From assembly GCA_012026715.1 (NCBI GenBank), contig VEPB01000183.1:1-9773 (forward strand): a DNA stretch of 9,773 nucleotides. Direction: 5' to 3'. Shown piece after piece: positions 1 through 6,467 of the stretch (positions within the stretch are counted from its first letter, which is position 1; each line of letters opens with the position of its first letter). The notes under the pieces were generated by a model. The model did no database searches. It was not told the DNA's origin and saw nothing but the letters and a program-made list of their open reading frames with translations. A program made the translations under genes and the position numbers. The stretch is from Methylococcaceae bacterium. GTDB taxonomy: Bacteria; Pseudomonadota; Gammaproteobacteria; Methylococcales; Methylococcaceae.

Positions 1-73
1 CGATGGATTCCCACCACCGTCCGGTCGCAATCCCACCGCAGGATTCCCCGATTCCGGCGCGAATGCGGGACCG

Positions 74-102
74 TTGCCGCGATGCGACCCCGTGGGTATA
101 GT
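74..102 (+). promoter_or_regulatory. sigma70-type promoter for the membrane protein gene
   Basis: TTGCCG at 74-79 (4 of 6 to the -35 consensus) and TATAGT at 97-102 (5 of 6 to the -10 consensus) are separated by exactly 17 bases. The start of transcription would fall near 108-110, giving a leader of roughly 80 bases before the chosen ATG at 192. This is inferred from the motif match and spacing alone. Confidence 0.5.
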
Positions 103-109
103 CGGCACC

Positions 110-124
110 GCGCCCAGCGGGCGC
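110..124 (+). other. 5' leader hairpin at the predicted transcript start
   Basis: GCGCCC at 110-115 and GGGCGC at 119-124 form a perfect 6-bp stem with a 3-base loop. It sits right where the transcript from the 74-102 promoter should begin, so it could be a 5'-end stabilising hairpin. GC-rich DNA makes short stems common by chance. Confidence 0.3.
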
Positions 125-191
125 TCAAGAACCCGCAGCGCCCCCCGGTGGCAACATGACTGCCTCATCCCAGTTTCCGGAGACTCCCGCC

Positions 192-1175
192 ATGCCCAAG
201 TTCAGCCTGCTGTCTGCCACCCGCTCGATCGAAGCGACCATGTCCTTCGTGCTTTATCGATTTCTGGTTTATCTGGGGCTGGCCGGCATCTACCTCCTGG
301 CCGCCCTGGCCGGGGCCGGCACTCTGATGGCCTTCGCCTCGTTTTCCTCCAAGCCCGGCACGGTAGCCGGCTTCGGCGCCTGGCTCGGGCTGATCGGCTG
401 CGGCTATCTCGTCCACAAGTTCCGCTCCGGACTGTTCTTCAATGTCCAGGCCGGACACTTGGCGCTGTTGGCACAGCAGGCCGACGGCCGCAAGCTGCCG
501 GAGGGCAAGGCCCAGGTGGAGTTTGCCAAACAGGCCGCGGCCGCGGCCGTCACGCCGGAACAATTTCACCGGATCGGTATCGCGCTCGACGACGCGGCCT
601 CCGATCTGGCGAGCGAGTTGCCGTCACCGGCCCAGCCGGCCTTGGCGGGACTGCAGCGGGTTGCTGCCGCCTGGCTGACCCGTGCCGCCGCCAGAGCCGC
701 TTTTGCCCTGCATTTCCGCAACCCGGCCGGCGATCCTTGGCGCGCCGCCGAAGTCGGCCTGGTGAATCTGGGCTTGAACCTCAAGCCGCTGTTGATCTGT
801 CAATCGCAGGCTCTGGCCCTGGAGTTGGCCGGTTTTGCGGCCGGCTTCGCGGCCATGCTGTATCCGGTGGATTCCGCCGCCGCCTTGCTGCCGGTGGATG
901 TGGGCTACTGGCGTTATCTGTTCGCCCTGGTGTTCGGCTGGGGCATCATGTCCACCTTCTTCACCCCCATCGCCACCACAGCCATGGCCCAAATGTTCTT
1001 TGCACTGGGAATCCCGACCGGGGAAACGGCGGACAGGTTGCGCCGTCAGCTCGGCGAACGATCCGAGGGATTTCGCGCGCTCGCGGCCGGCCGCGGCGAG
1101 CAGGCCGCCGGCGCTGCGAGTGCCGAGCCGGCGCGGACCGACGATCATGCCGGAGACCGGCAAGCGCCCGAGTGA
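192..1175 (+). CDS. multi-pass membrane protein of unknown function
   Basis: I do not recognise the family. From the ATG at 192 it is 327 residues. Hydrophobic stretches lie at about residues 18-50 and 57-74, then after a mostly soluble, Ala-rich middle (about 80-200) at about 205-225 and 238-272, so 4 or more membrane segments are likely. The C-terminal tail (about 278-327) is charged and Ala/Arg/Gly-rich, and probably cytoplasmic and disordered. I chose ATG 192 over the in-frame ATG at 156 because GGAG at 179-182 is spaced 9 bases from it, whereas 156 has no good ribosome binding site. The gene ends in tandem stops (TGA then TAA at 1173-1178). It is monocistronic, with its own promoter candidate and a downstream hairpin, and faces the methyltransferase gene tail to tail. 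The coding frame is supported by strong GC3 bias. No motif indicates a transport or enzymatic role. Confidence 0.8.
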   Translation: MPKFSLLSATRSIEATMSFVLYRFLVYLGLAGIYLLAALAGAGTLMAFASFSSKPGTVAGFGAWLGLIGCGYLVHKFRSGLFFNVQAGHLALLAQQADGRKLPEGKAQVEFAKQAAAAAVTPEQFHRIGIALDDAASDLASELPSPAQPALAGLQRVAAAWLTRAAARAAFALHFRNPAGDPWRAAEVGLVNLGLNLKPLLICQSQALALELAGFAAGFAAMLYPVDSAAALLPVDVGYWRYLFALVFGWGIMSTFFTPIATTAMAQMFFALGIPTGETADRLRRQLGERSEGFRALAAGRGEQAAGAASAEPARTDDHAGDRQAPE

Positions 1176-1182
1176 TAACACC

Positions 1183-1207
1183 GGCGCCGGCCTCCGCTAC
1201 CGGCGCC
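1183..1207. terminator. possible bidirectional terminator hairpin between convergent genes
   Basis: GGCGCCGG at 1183-1190 pairs perfectly with CCGGCGCC at 1200-1207 around a 9-base loop, 7 bases after the membrane protein stop codon. It is followed by CTCTTTC on the + strand and GGTGTTAT on the - strand, so the T tract is weak either way. Its position between convergent stop codons supports a shared terminator role. Confidence 0.4.
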
Positions 1208-1285
1208 CTCTTTCGCCGGGTCTCGCCGCCAACCCAGTCATGCGCCCCGCCCGTCCCGGCGCACCCTTCGGCACGATTCAGCCGA

Positions 1286-2101
1286 TCACAGCGACTTGCG
1301 ATCCACCTCATACAGGTAACGTACCAAAGTGCCGGCGTCGCCGTGCCCCTTGAACCAACCGTTCTCAGCCATCCGCGCGGCAAACAGAAACTCGTTGCCC
1401 TCGCGCGTGAACTCCGGCTGCAGCGCCAAAGCCAAATGGTAATTCTTGAGCCAGTGGTTGCGGATATTGGCGGTGAAATCGTGGTGCCGATAGGAAAAGG
1501 CAAGCTGGTTGAGCACTTCGCCCATGCGGGTACGGTGGGGATCCAGGATGGATTCGGGATCGTCGGCTTCCTTGGCCTGAAACGCCGCGACGATGATGCG
1601 GCCACCGGGGGCGAGCGTGGCGTTCAACTTGGACAGGGTGGCGCCGTAGTCGCCCATGAAGTAGATGGTGTCGATGGACAGGATGGTGTCGTAGGGACCG
1701 CCGGGGATGTCGTCGCAACTGAGGTCGATGCAATCGAACGACAGCGCCGGATTGTCGCGAGTCCGTTCCCGCGCCTGGGAGATGGCGACGTCGGAATAGT
1801 CCAGGCCCTGAATGCTGCAACCGGAATGCTGCTGCAAATACTCCGTGATGCGTCCGTTGGAACAGCCGACCTCCAACACCCGTTCGCAGGGCCGGAGCAG
1901 CGACGCCAGAAACGCCATTTCCTCCGTGTCCATCATCCCGTGCTGGCACAGGTCGCGTCCGTAGACCTGCTCGCAATAGCGCGAATGGGTCGGGCTGGCG
2001 TCGGCGCGGCGAAAATATTCGTTGTACCACTCCCTGGAAAACATCCGGGCTTGGCCCATGGTGCTGGTGTGGTCCATCAGCTGACCCATACTCTTGTCCA
2101 T
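1286..2101 (-). CDS. class I SAM-dependent methyltransferase
   Basis: A 271-residue Rossmann-fold methyltransferase. Motif I, VLEVGCSNG, is at residues 75-83 (the SAM-binding glycine loop, with Cys-Ser-Asn in place of the commoner Cys-Gly-x). The post-motif-I acidic residue is in GLDYSD (D101). An acidic segment IDLSCDD lies around 125-131, motif IV-like YDTILSIDTIYFM at 137-149, and LAPGGRIIV at 163-171. The roughly 70 residues before motif I and 90 after it should form the substrate-binding parts; I cannot name the substrate. There is no signal peptide, so it is probably cytoplasmic. The start at 2101 is favoured because GAGGTG lies 10 bases upstream on the minus strand. Further Met codons at residues 5, 9 and 15 leave some uncertainty. 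It is transcribed alone, convergent with the membrane protein gene, and has a promoter candidate at 2206-2234. Confidence 0.87.
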   Translation of the reverse strand: MDKSMGQLMDHTSTMGQARMFSREWYNEYFRRADASPTHSRYCEQVYGRDLCQHGMMDTEEMAFLASLLRPCERVLEVGCSNGRITEYLQQHSGCSIQGLDYSDVAISQARERTRDNPALSFDCIDLSCDDIPGGPYDTILSIDTIYFMGDYGATLSKLNATLAPGGRIIVAAFQAKEADDPESILDPHRTRMGEVLNQLAFSYRHHDFTANIRNHWLKNYHLALALQPEFTREGNEFLFAARMAENGWFKGHGDAGTLVRYLYEVDRKSL

Positions 2102-2184
2102 GCTGCTCGGTCACCTCATCGGTTGGCTGGGGGAAAGGGGAATCGGGGCGCGGTCGTTGGGGATACGCCGCCTTCCACCGAATG

Positions 2185-2207
2185 ATCCCGCGCGAAGACT
2201 GCGGGAT
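2185..2207 (-). promoter_or_regulatory. inverted repeat over the methyltransferase start region (operator candidate)
   Basis: ATCCCGC at 2185-2191 and GCGGGAT at 2201-2207 form a perfect 7-bp inverted repeat with a 9-base spacer. It overlaps the inner edge of the proposed minus-strand -10 box and covers the expected transcript start near 2199. It could be a repressor site or a leader hairpin. The site is seen; the role is inferred. Confidence 0.3.
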
Positions 2208-2234
2208 TCTCAGACAACGCACCGGTCTTGGCAA
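2206..2234 (-). promoter_or_regulatory. promoter candidate for the methyltransferase gene
   Basis: Reading the minus strand, TTGCCA (2234-2229, 5 of 6 to the -35 consensus) and GAGAAT (2211-2206, 4 of 6 to the -10 consensus) are 17 bases apart, about 105 bases upstream of the methyltransferase ATG. The -10 box is not strong, so this is tentative. Confidence 0.33.
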
Positions 2235-2485
2235 TATCGCGCCAGCGGCTACCGCGGCCAAAGAAGGCGCCCGGAAGCGGGAACGCCCCTGAAAAAAATG
2301 GTGGTGCCGGCCTGTGCCCCACTGTCGCTGGGATTGTCTGCCTTACCACTTTCATGGCCATGGCATTGAACCGGCCCGTGCCCCGACGTCAGGAACCGGC
2401 CCGGACGATTTTGGCTTTCAACCGCCGGCAGCGCTTAGGATGTGGTCAGCAATAAACTCCCGGAAGTCCCCGACGGAAATTTCTG

Positions 2486-2631
2486 AGCGCAGTCCCGATG
2501 GGATCGCGCTGAAGCCCCTCTCCCTGCGGGAGCGACCACTCGGCCCCATGGCGCGCGGATTGTCCCCTGGAACCGAGTGGTCTCTCTCCCTCATCCGGCC
2601 CTTCGGGCCAACTTCTCCCAGAGGGAGAAGG
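2486..2631. repeat. REP/BIME-like mosaic of nested hairpins
   Basis: Four inverted repeats lie side by side. (a) 2486-2510: AGCGC pairs with GCGCT and TCCC with GGGA around a GAT loop, with one mismatch and one wobble. (b) 2528-2588: GACCACTCGG (2534-2543) pairs perfectly with CCGAGTGGTC (2573-2582), extended by GGGAG/CTCTCC after one mismatch. (c) 2597-2609: GGCCC-TTC-GGGCC. (d) 2612-2630: CTTCTCCC-AGA-GGGAGAAG, perfect. In addition CCTCTCCCT at about 2518 can pair with AGGGAGAAGG at 2622, closing the unit. Elements of this style, with CTCTCCC and GGGAGA ends, are dispersed in many copies in proteobacterial intergenic regions. Copy number in this genome cannot be judged from the window. Confidence 0.65.
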
Positions 2632-2778
2632 AAAAAATATGGTTCAGCCATGGGCCGCAGGTTCCTGGATAGGGTTCCAGATTTCGACCCGACGGGATCT
2701 GACGCCCTCCGACGAGAAGTCGGGGGAGTTATTTGGGCCAAATCCTTAACAAAAGCCGCCGGGAAGCCGGCAAAAGGG

Positions 2779-2807
2779 TCCGCAAAACATCCCGGAAGGC
2801 TTATACT
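2779..2807 (+). promoter_or_regulatory. promoter candidate for the zeta-like kinase gene
   Basis: TATACT at 2802-2807 matches 5 of 6 positions of the -10 consensus. The -35 position 17 bases upstream is TCCGCA (2779-2784), which is weak (3 of 6). Transcription would start near 2814, giving a leader of about 110 bases. It is the best -10 box in this intergenic region. Confidence 0.38.
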
Positions 2808-2851
2808 GGCACTCTGTCCGCAGCCATTCCGGTCGTGAGCGTGGCCCATCC

Positions 2852-2891
2852 GCCGGCCGGTTTGATGTTGCGGCTCCGCTTTTCGGCCGGC
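2852..2891 (+). other. leader inverted repeat upstream of the zeta-like gene
   Basis: GCCGGCCG at 2852-2859 is the exact reverse complement of CGGCCGGC at 2884-2891, with a 24-base spacer that holds a smaller GCGGCTCCGC stem. It lies between the promoter candidate and the ATG at 2924, so it would be part of the mRNA leader. There is no good ribosome binding site between it and the start, which could mean structured or weak translation. The regulatory role is speculative. Confidence 0.3.
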
Positions 2892-2923
2892 CAGGCCGCC
2901 GATGCACCCAACCTCTTGAATCC

Positions 2924-5113
2924 ATGAACGAACTCCCGATGTCCTCGATTCAGGGCAGCAGACAGCTGAAGAAACTCCGCAACTCCCTGGCCATCGTCCA
3001 TAGTCGTCGGCTGTTGTCGCAGCTGCGCAAGGAAATGGAGGCCACCGTCTCCCACGACCAGTCGAAGCGAGTCACCTATCTGACCGATCTGTTCTTCCGC
3101 ATCCACCGCGACATTTTCCGCGACTGGAAGGACCAGGCCACGGTCGACCACCGTCCCGGCACCGTGACCGACGCAGAGCACCGCAAGGCATTCCGCGTCG
3201 CCATCGAGCACCTGGTGCTGAATGACGAGGACAACATGGACACCGCCGTGTTCGACAACAACGGCTTCGCCATGTCCACCCCCGACATCGCCGAACGGCT
3301 GGCAAGCTTTTACCAGAAAATGCGGGGCATCCGACCGTTCGGCTATGGCAACAAGCTGACCCTCGACCTGTTCGTGACCGTGCTGGGCAATCTGCCCGCC
3401 TTCAAGGCCGTGTACGAACAAGGCATCGATTTCCGCCGGGTCGACGCCGCCGACGCCGTTGCCCTGCACGACTACCACAGCAGCTTCGAGCAGGTGGCAA
3501 CCGCTTTCCGCCATGCCCTGGACCCGCAGCGTACCCGCAGCCTCAACAACCTGCCCAACGGTTACGGCAAGTGGCCGGAGCATAAGAAGTTTCTGTTCGG
3601 CCTACCGTTCCTTTGCCATACCACCAGCGACGGCATCCGCTGCCTGGTGACGGTCAACGGTGGCCTGGTGCCTTGCGACTCCATCCGCGAAGACCTGATC
3701 GTGCCGGGCAGCCATGTGGCCGATTATCCCCTGGCGTTGTCCTCAAAGGTGATCGGCTACCTACCCGGAACCGAACTTCTGCGGCGGGCCGCCAAGAAAG
3801 ACATCGACGGCATTCCGCTGGGACCGGACGGCACCGCGCCGCTGTTCTGCCTGGACGTGAACCTGCTGACCGGACTGCGCTTTCCCAGCCATACCGAACT
3901 AACCGAGCTGCTCAAGGAATGCCTCGGGCCGGGCACCGGCATCCTCGCTCTGGCCGGCAACCCCGACCTGCGAGACAAGCTGATCAGCGCCGCCGACGGC
4001 GACGAGCGGCTCCGGCGCGCGGTGGAGATTGCTTACGAGCGACTGGGCAAGATCAAGCTCAAGCTGGAGCAGGCCAAAGAAGCCATCTTCCAGGGCAAGA
4101 CTCCGGCGGCCGTGCCCAAGCTGTTCCTGTGCATGGGCGGCGCTGGCGTGGGCAAGACGGCGGTGGAAGAAATCGCCGCAGCCGACTGCGGCACCAATTT
4201 CGTGATCGCCTCCCTCGACGAATTCCGCCGCGAGAGCGATCTCTACAGCGTGCTGACCGCCGCCAATCACCACAGCGACGACTACATCTTCGTCGAGCCT
4301 TTCGCCAACACCCTGCGTGACATGGTGGCCAGCCACGCCCGCGAGCAGCGCATTAACATGCTCTACGACGGCACCAGCATTCCCTACGTGCCGCGCTACG
4401 CCAACATCGTCGAAAGTTTCAAGAATGCCGGCTTCCAGACCCTGATCGCCGCGGTGGATTCCTTCATCGTCAAACCGCGCGGACGGGAGGAAGAACTGCC
4501 CCGGTCAGCGGCCATCTACAGCGTCAAGTACCGGTTCGAGAAGACCGGCCGGGCACTGCCCTGGGTGGTGGCGGTGGACAAGCACATCCGGGCGCCGGGA
4601 TCCTTCCTGGACGCCCTGGACCATGGCGCGCTGGACAAGCTGTCGTTGTTCGCCAATGACGGCGACCGCGACAAGCATTACCTGGTGGCCGAGAGCCTGG
4701 CCTGCGATGACGAGCAGGTACAGGCGCTGCAGGACTGCCAGAAAACCGGGCAACTGGCGGAGCACTTGCGGGAGCTGATCCGCGGCCGCGAGGATTCCAC
4801 CTTGAGACGACTGGCCCAGGGTGACCCATCGAGACTCCATGACCTGATCGAACGCAATCCCATCTTCGACGAGGCCAACGTGGCCTATCTCATCTACAGC
4901 AGCCAGGGCGGCAACCGGGCCCTGGTGATCTACAACACCCGCCGCATGGTGGATTTCCTCGAGAAAGGCCAGCTCAATCCCAATGCCTCCGGCGAGGAGG
5001 GCCTGCTCCACAAGCACGACTCCATGGCCTTCCACGTCGACCCCAAGACCCAGGAACCCTGGACCATCCGGCTTCAGGATTCGGCATCGCAGCCGAACCG
5101 ACCGTCAACATAG
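2924..5113 (+). CDS. large zeta-toxin-like P-loop kinase with a degenerate Fic-like N-terminal region
   Basis: A 729-residue, probably cytoplasmic protein (no signal peptide or membrane segment). Residues about 395-560 resemble zeta toxins, kinases that phosphorylate nucleotide sugars or other small molecules. Visible motifs are Walker A GGAGVGKT (405-412), SLDEFRR (430-436, the zeta Asp/Arg motif) and DGTS (482-485), where zeta toxins usually have EGT; a basic stretch with several Arg follows (519-556). Residues about 85-200 look like a Fic/Doc fold around IRPFGYGNKLTLDLF (136-150). This aligns with the HPFxxGNGR/HxFxxxNKR motif but has Arg137 for the catalytic His and Leu145 for the Arg, so it should not be an active AMP-transferase. 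Residues 205-390 and 590-729 are not recognised. It is far longer than classic zeta toxins (roughly 250-300 residues). No small antitoxin gene adjoins it. The start is uncertain: neither ATG 2924 nor ATG 2939 has a clear ribosome binding site. The kinase call is fairly sure, the Fic relation moderate. Confidence 0.8.
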   Translation: MNELPMSSIQGSRQLKKLRNSLAIVHSRRLLSQLRKEMEATVSHDQSKRVTYLTDLFFRIHRDIFRDWKDQATVDHRPGTVTDAEHRKAFRVAIEHLVLNDEDNMDTAVFDNNGFAMSTPDIAERLASFYQKMRGIRPFGYGNKLTLDLFVTVLGNLPAFKAVYEQGIDFRRVDAADAVALHDYHSSFEQVATAFRHALDPQRTRSLNNLPNGYGKWPEHKKFLFGLPFLCHTTSDGIRCLVTVNGGLVPCDSIREDLIVPGSHVADYPLALSSKVIGYLPGTELLRRAAKKDIDGIPLGPDGTAPLFCLDVNLLTGLRFPSHTELTELLKECLGPGTGILALAGNPDLRDKLISAADGDERLRRAVEIAYERLGKIKLKLEQAKEAIFQGKTPAAVPKLFLCMGGAGVGKTAVEEIAAADCGTNFVIASLDEFRRESDLYSVLTAANHHSDDYIFVEPFANTLRDMVASHAREQRINMLYDGTSIPYVPRYANIVESFKNAGFQTLIAAVDSFIVKPRGREEELPRSAAIYSVKYRFEKTGRALPWVVAVDKHIRAPGSFLDALDHGALDKLSLFANDGDRDKHYLVAESLACDDEQVQALQDCQKTGQLAEHLRELIRGREDSTLRRLAQGDPSRLHDLIERNPIFDEANVAYLIYSSQGGNRALVIYNTRRMVDFLEKGQLNPNASGEEGLLHKHDSMAFHVDPKTQEPWTIRLQDSASQPNRPST

Positions 5114-5571
5114 CCTGAGAGCCGAGTTGGAGACGACCTTGCTCCGTCGCCCCTGATCGACGCTTCGCTAAAGCGGCATTCGGGCTGTACCGGGTTTTTC
5201 GTGTGGCGGGACTTCGGCCATTGCCGACATCCAAGCCAATCACCGCGAAGCATTTTTGAAGGGCAGCCTTCCGAGGCTGTCTCCAAAAAGGCCTTTGAAC
5301 CGCCCAAACCGCTGACAGTCGCGTTTCACGGTGATTCCGGTAGTTCGCCTCCGACAGCAGGAGCCCTGGTTCCGACGAAGCATCCATCCAATCTTTCGGC
5401 ATATGCTTCCATCCGGCGGGTTCCACTTGCGCGGATTTTCCATCGACCCGCTTGTCCATCTGTCATTCACCGTCGCAAGTCCCCTGGCGACGCCAGAAAT
5501 ACCCACTCTGGCCCCCTCACTGACCGATAAGGCCCGTTGACAAGCCCCCAGCACAGGTGCACCCTTCGATC

Positions 5572-5594
5572 TCAATGGGCACGCCACCCATTGA
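5572..5594 (+). promoter_or_regulatory. perfect inverted repeat upstream of the glucanase gene (operator or attenuator candidate)
   Basis: TCAATGGG (5572-5579) and CCCATTGA (5587-5594) form a perfect 8-bp inverted repeat with a 7-base loop, 33 bases before the glucanase ATG. A TCTTTTTT run follows at 5603-5610, about 10 bases after the stem. The T run is too far away for a standard terminator, but the arrangement fits a repressor operator or an attenuator-like leader. No clear promoter boxes flank it. Confidence 0.4.
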
Positions 5595-5614
5595 AATTCC
5601 TATCTTTTTTACAC

Positions 5615-5619
5615 GGAGG
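5615..5619 (+). promoter_or_regulatory. strong ribosome binding site of the glucanase gene
   Basis: GGAGG, 8 bases before the ATG at 5628. It fixes the start codon of the secreted glucanase. Confidence 0.75.
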
Positions 5620-5627
5620 TCGGCTCG

Positions 5628-6437
5628 ATGTTCTGCAAGCATATTGTCATCTGCGTGTTTCTAAGCACGCTTGGTTTCGATGTGTGGGCTGCGCCGCCTC
5701 GCGGCTACAGACTCGTGTGGTCGGACGAGTTCAATGGCCGCGGACTTCCCGCACCATCCAAGTGGAGTTACGACACCGAAGCCAACCAAAGCGGCTGGTA
5801 CAACAACGAGCTGCAATATTATGCCGCGGCCAATAGGCACTTTTCTCGGCGGCTGAAGGGCAAACTGCTCATCACAGCGCGCAAGCAAGCCATGGCCGGC
5901 GAGCCCGATTACGGGGGCCAGCAATACAGTTCGGCCCGCCTGATCACCCGCGACAAGGCGAGCTGGACCTACGGATTTTTCGAAATTCGGGCCAAGTTGC
6001 CCTGCAGTCTCGGCACTTGGCCCGCCATCTGGCTGCTGGGCACCGAGGGAGATTGGCCGGCGGGCGGGGAGATCGACATCATGGAGCATGTCGGCAAGAC
6101 CCCTGGGATCGTCTACGGCACCATACACAACACGGCGACCGCCGGCACCTCCGGCGATGGCGGCCAGATCGAAGTGAAGACGGCGTGCAGGCGATACCAC
6201 AACTACCAGCTCACCTGGACTCCGCAGCGCCTGGATATCGGGGTCGACGGCACGATTTTCCACAGCTACGCCAACGACGGCAGCGGATCGGCACGCTGGC
6301 CTTTCGATCGCCCCCAGTACTTGATCCTGAATCTCGCCATCGGCGGCGACATGGCCGGTCCCGTAGTGGATGACGACGGTTTGCCCGCGAAATTGGCCGT
6401 CGAATACGTTCGGGTTTACCAGATGAAACCGCCGTGA
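5628..6437 (+). CDS. secreted glycoside hydrolase family 16 endo-beta-glucanase (laminarinase type)
   Basis: A 269-residue GH16 enzyme that should cleave internal bonds of beta-1,3- or mixed beta-1,3/1,4-glucans with retention of configuration. The signature EIDIMEH is at residues 148-154: E148 is the expected nucleophile, D150 the assisting acid and E153 the acid/base. The Met insertion (ExDxxE) is typical of laminarinases rather than lichenases. Supporting family landmarks are LVWSDEFNG (29-37), GFFEIRAKLP (116-125), GTWPAIWLL (129-137), YGTIHN (163-168) and the final strand VEYVRVYQ (258-265). The N-terminus is a signal peptide (hydrophobic residues 5-20, with cleavage likely after VWA or VWAA, 19-22), so it acts in the periplasm or outside the cell. 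There is no extra carbohydrate-binding module, and the length is that of a bare catalytic domain. It stands alone with an excellent ribosome binding site and no neighbouring transporter or beta-glucosidase. Confidence 0.95.
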   Translation: MFCKHIVICVFLSTLGFDVWAAPPRGYRLVWSDEFNGRGLPAPSKWSYDTEANQSGWYNNELQYYAAANRHFSRRLKGKLLITARKQAMAGEPDYGGQQYSSARLITRDKASWTYGFFEIRAKLPCSLGTWPAIWLLGTEGDWPAGGEIDIMEHVGKTPGIVYGTIHNTATAGTSGDGGQIEVKTACRRYHNYQLTWTPQRLDIGVDGTIFHSYANDGSGSARWPFDRPQYLILNLAIGGDMAGPVVDDDGLPAKLAVEYVRVYQMKPP

Positions 6438-6467
6438 CGCCGTGAGGTGGCTGGCTGAGGGGCGGCC

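Larger units (their letters stand above)
2235..2923. other. long gene-free region upstream of the zeta-like gene
   Basis: About 690 bases in which I find no credible gene. Open frames here lack ribosome binding sites and recognisable products. The part around 2486-2631 is a palindromic repeat, described separately. The part from about 2779 onward carries a promoter candidate and the leader of the next gene. In 2235-2480 I see nothing beyond short GC-rich palindromes. Confidence 0.6.
5114..5627. other. gene-free region between the kinase and glucanase genes
   Basis: About 510 bases with no gene I can support. Minus-strand frames here (for example about 5240-5587, GTG start) have no ribosome binding site or recognisable product. 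The region contains a small CGCTT/AAGCG stem at 5161-5175, a hairpin CAGCCT-TCCG-AGGCTG at 5264-5279 and a palindrome CTGGCG-A-CGCCAG at 5484-5496. None is followed by a T run, so no terminator for the upstream gene is evident. The last 60 bases carry the glucanase control region described separately. Confidence 0.55.

Noticed and set aside
1..60. Repeated GATTCC/AATCCC motifs at the window start
   Set aside because: The copies are short, imperfect and irregularly spaced, so no array or iteron structure is supported.
74..2185. A 703-codon open frame on the + strand
   Set aside because: It is out of frame with two better genes (membrane protein + and methyltransferase -). Its TTG start is the -35 box, its product is low-complexity Arg/Gly/Pro-rich, and long shadow frames are common in GC-rich DNA.
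2612..2630. Hairpin CTTCTCCC-AGA-GGGAGAAG as a transcription terminator
   Set aside because: The following bases are A-rich on the + strand, not T-rich, no gene ends nearby, and it is better explained as part of the palindromic repeat.
2801..3583. A 260-codon minus-strand open frame
   Set aside because: It lies antisense to the start of the zeta-like gene, has no recognisable domain and follows the codon bias of the real gene on the other strand.
4505..5035. A 176-codon minus-strand open frame
   Set aside because: It is antisense to the C-terminal part of the zeta-like gene, with no motif; a shadow. It is not a plausible antitoxin.
5537..5542. Perfect TTGACA as the -35 box for the glucanase gene
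   Set aside because: No acceptable -10 box lies 16-18 bases downstream.
5240..5587. A 115-codon minus-strand frame in the gap before the glucanase gene
   Set aside because: It starts at a GTG inside the inverted repeat, has no ribosome binding site, and its product is unrecognised and Arg-rich, typical of non-coding GC-rich DNA.
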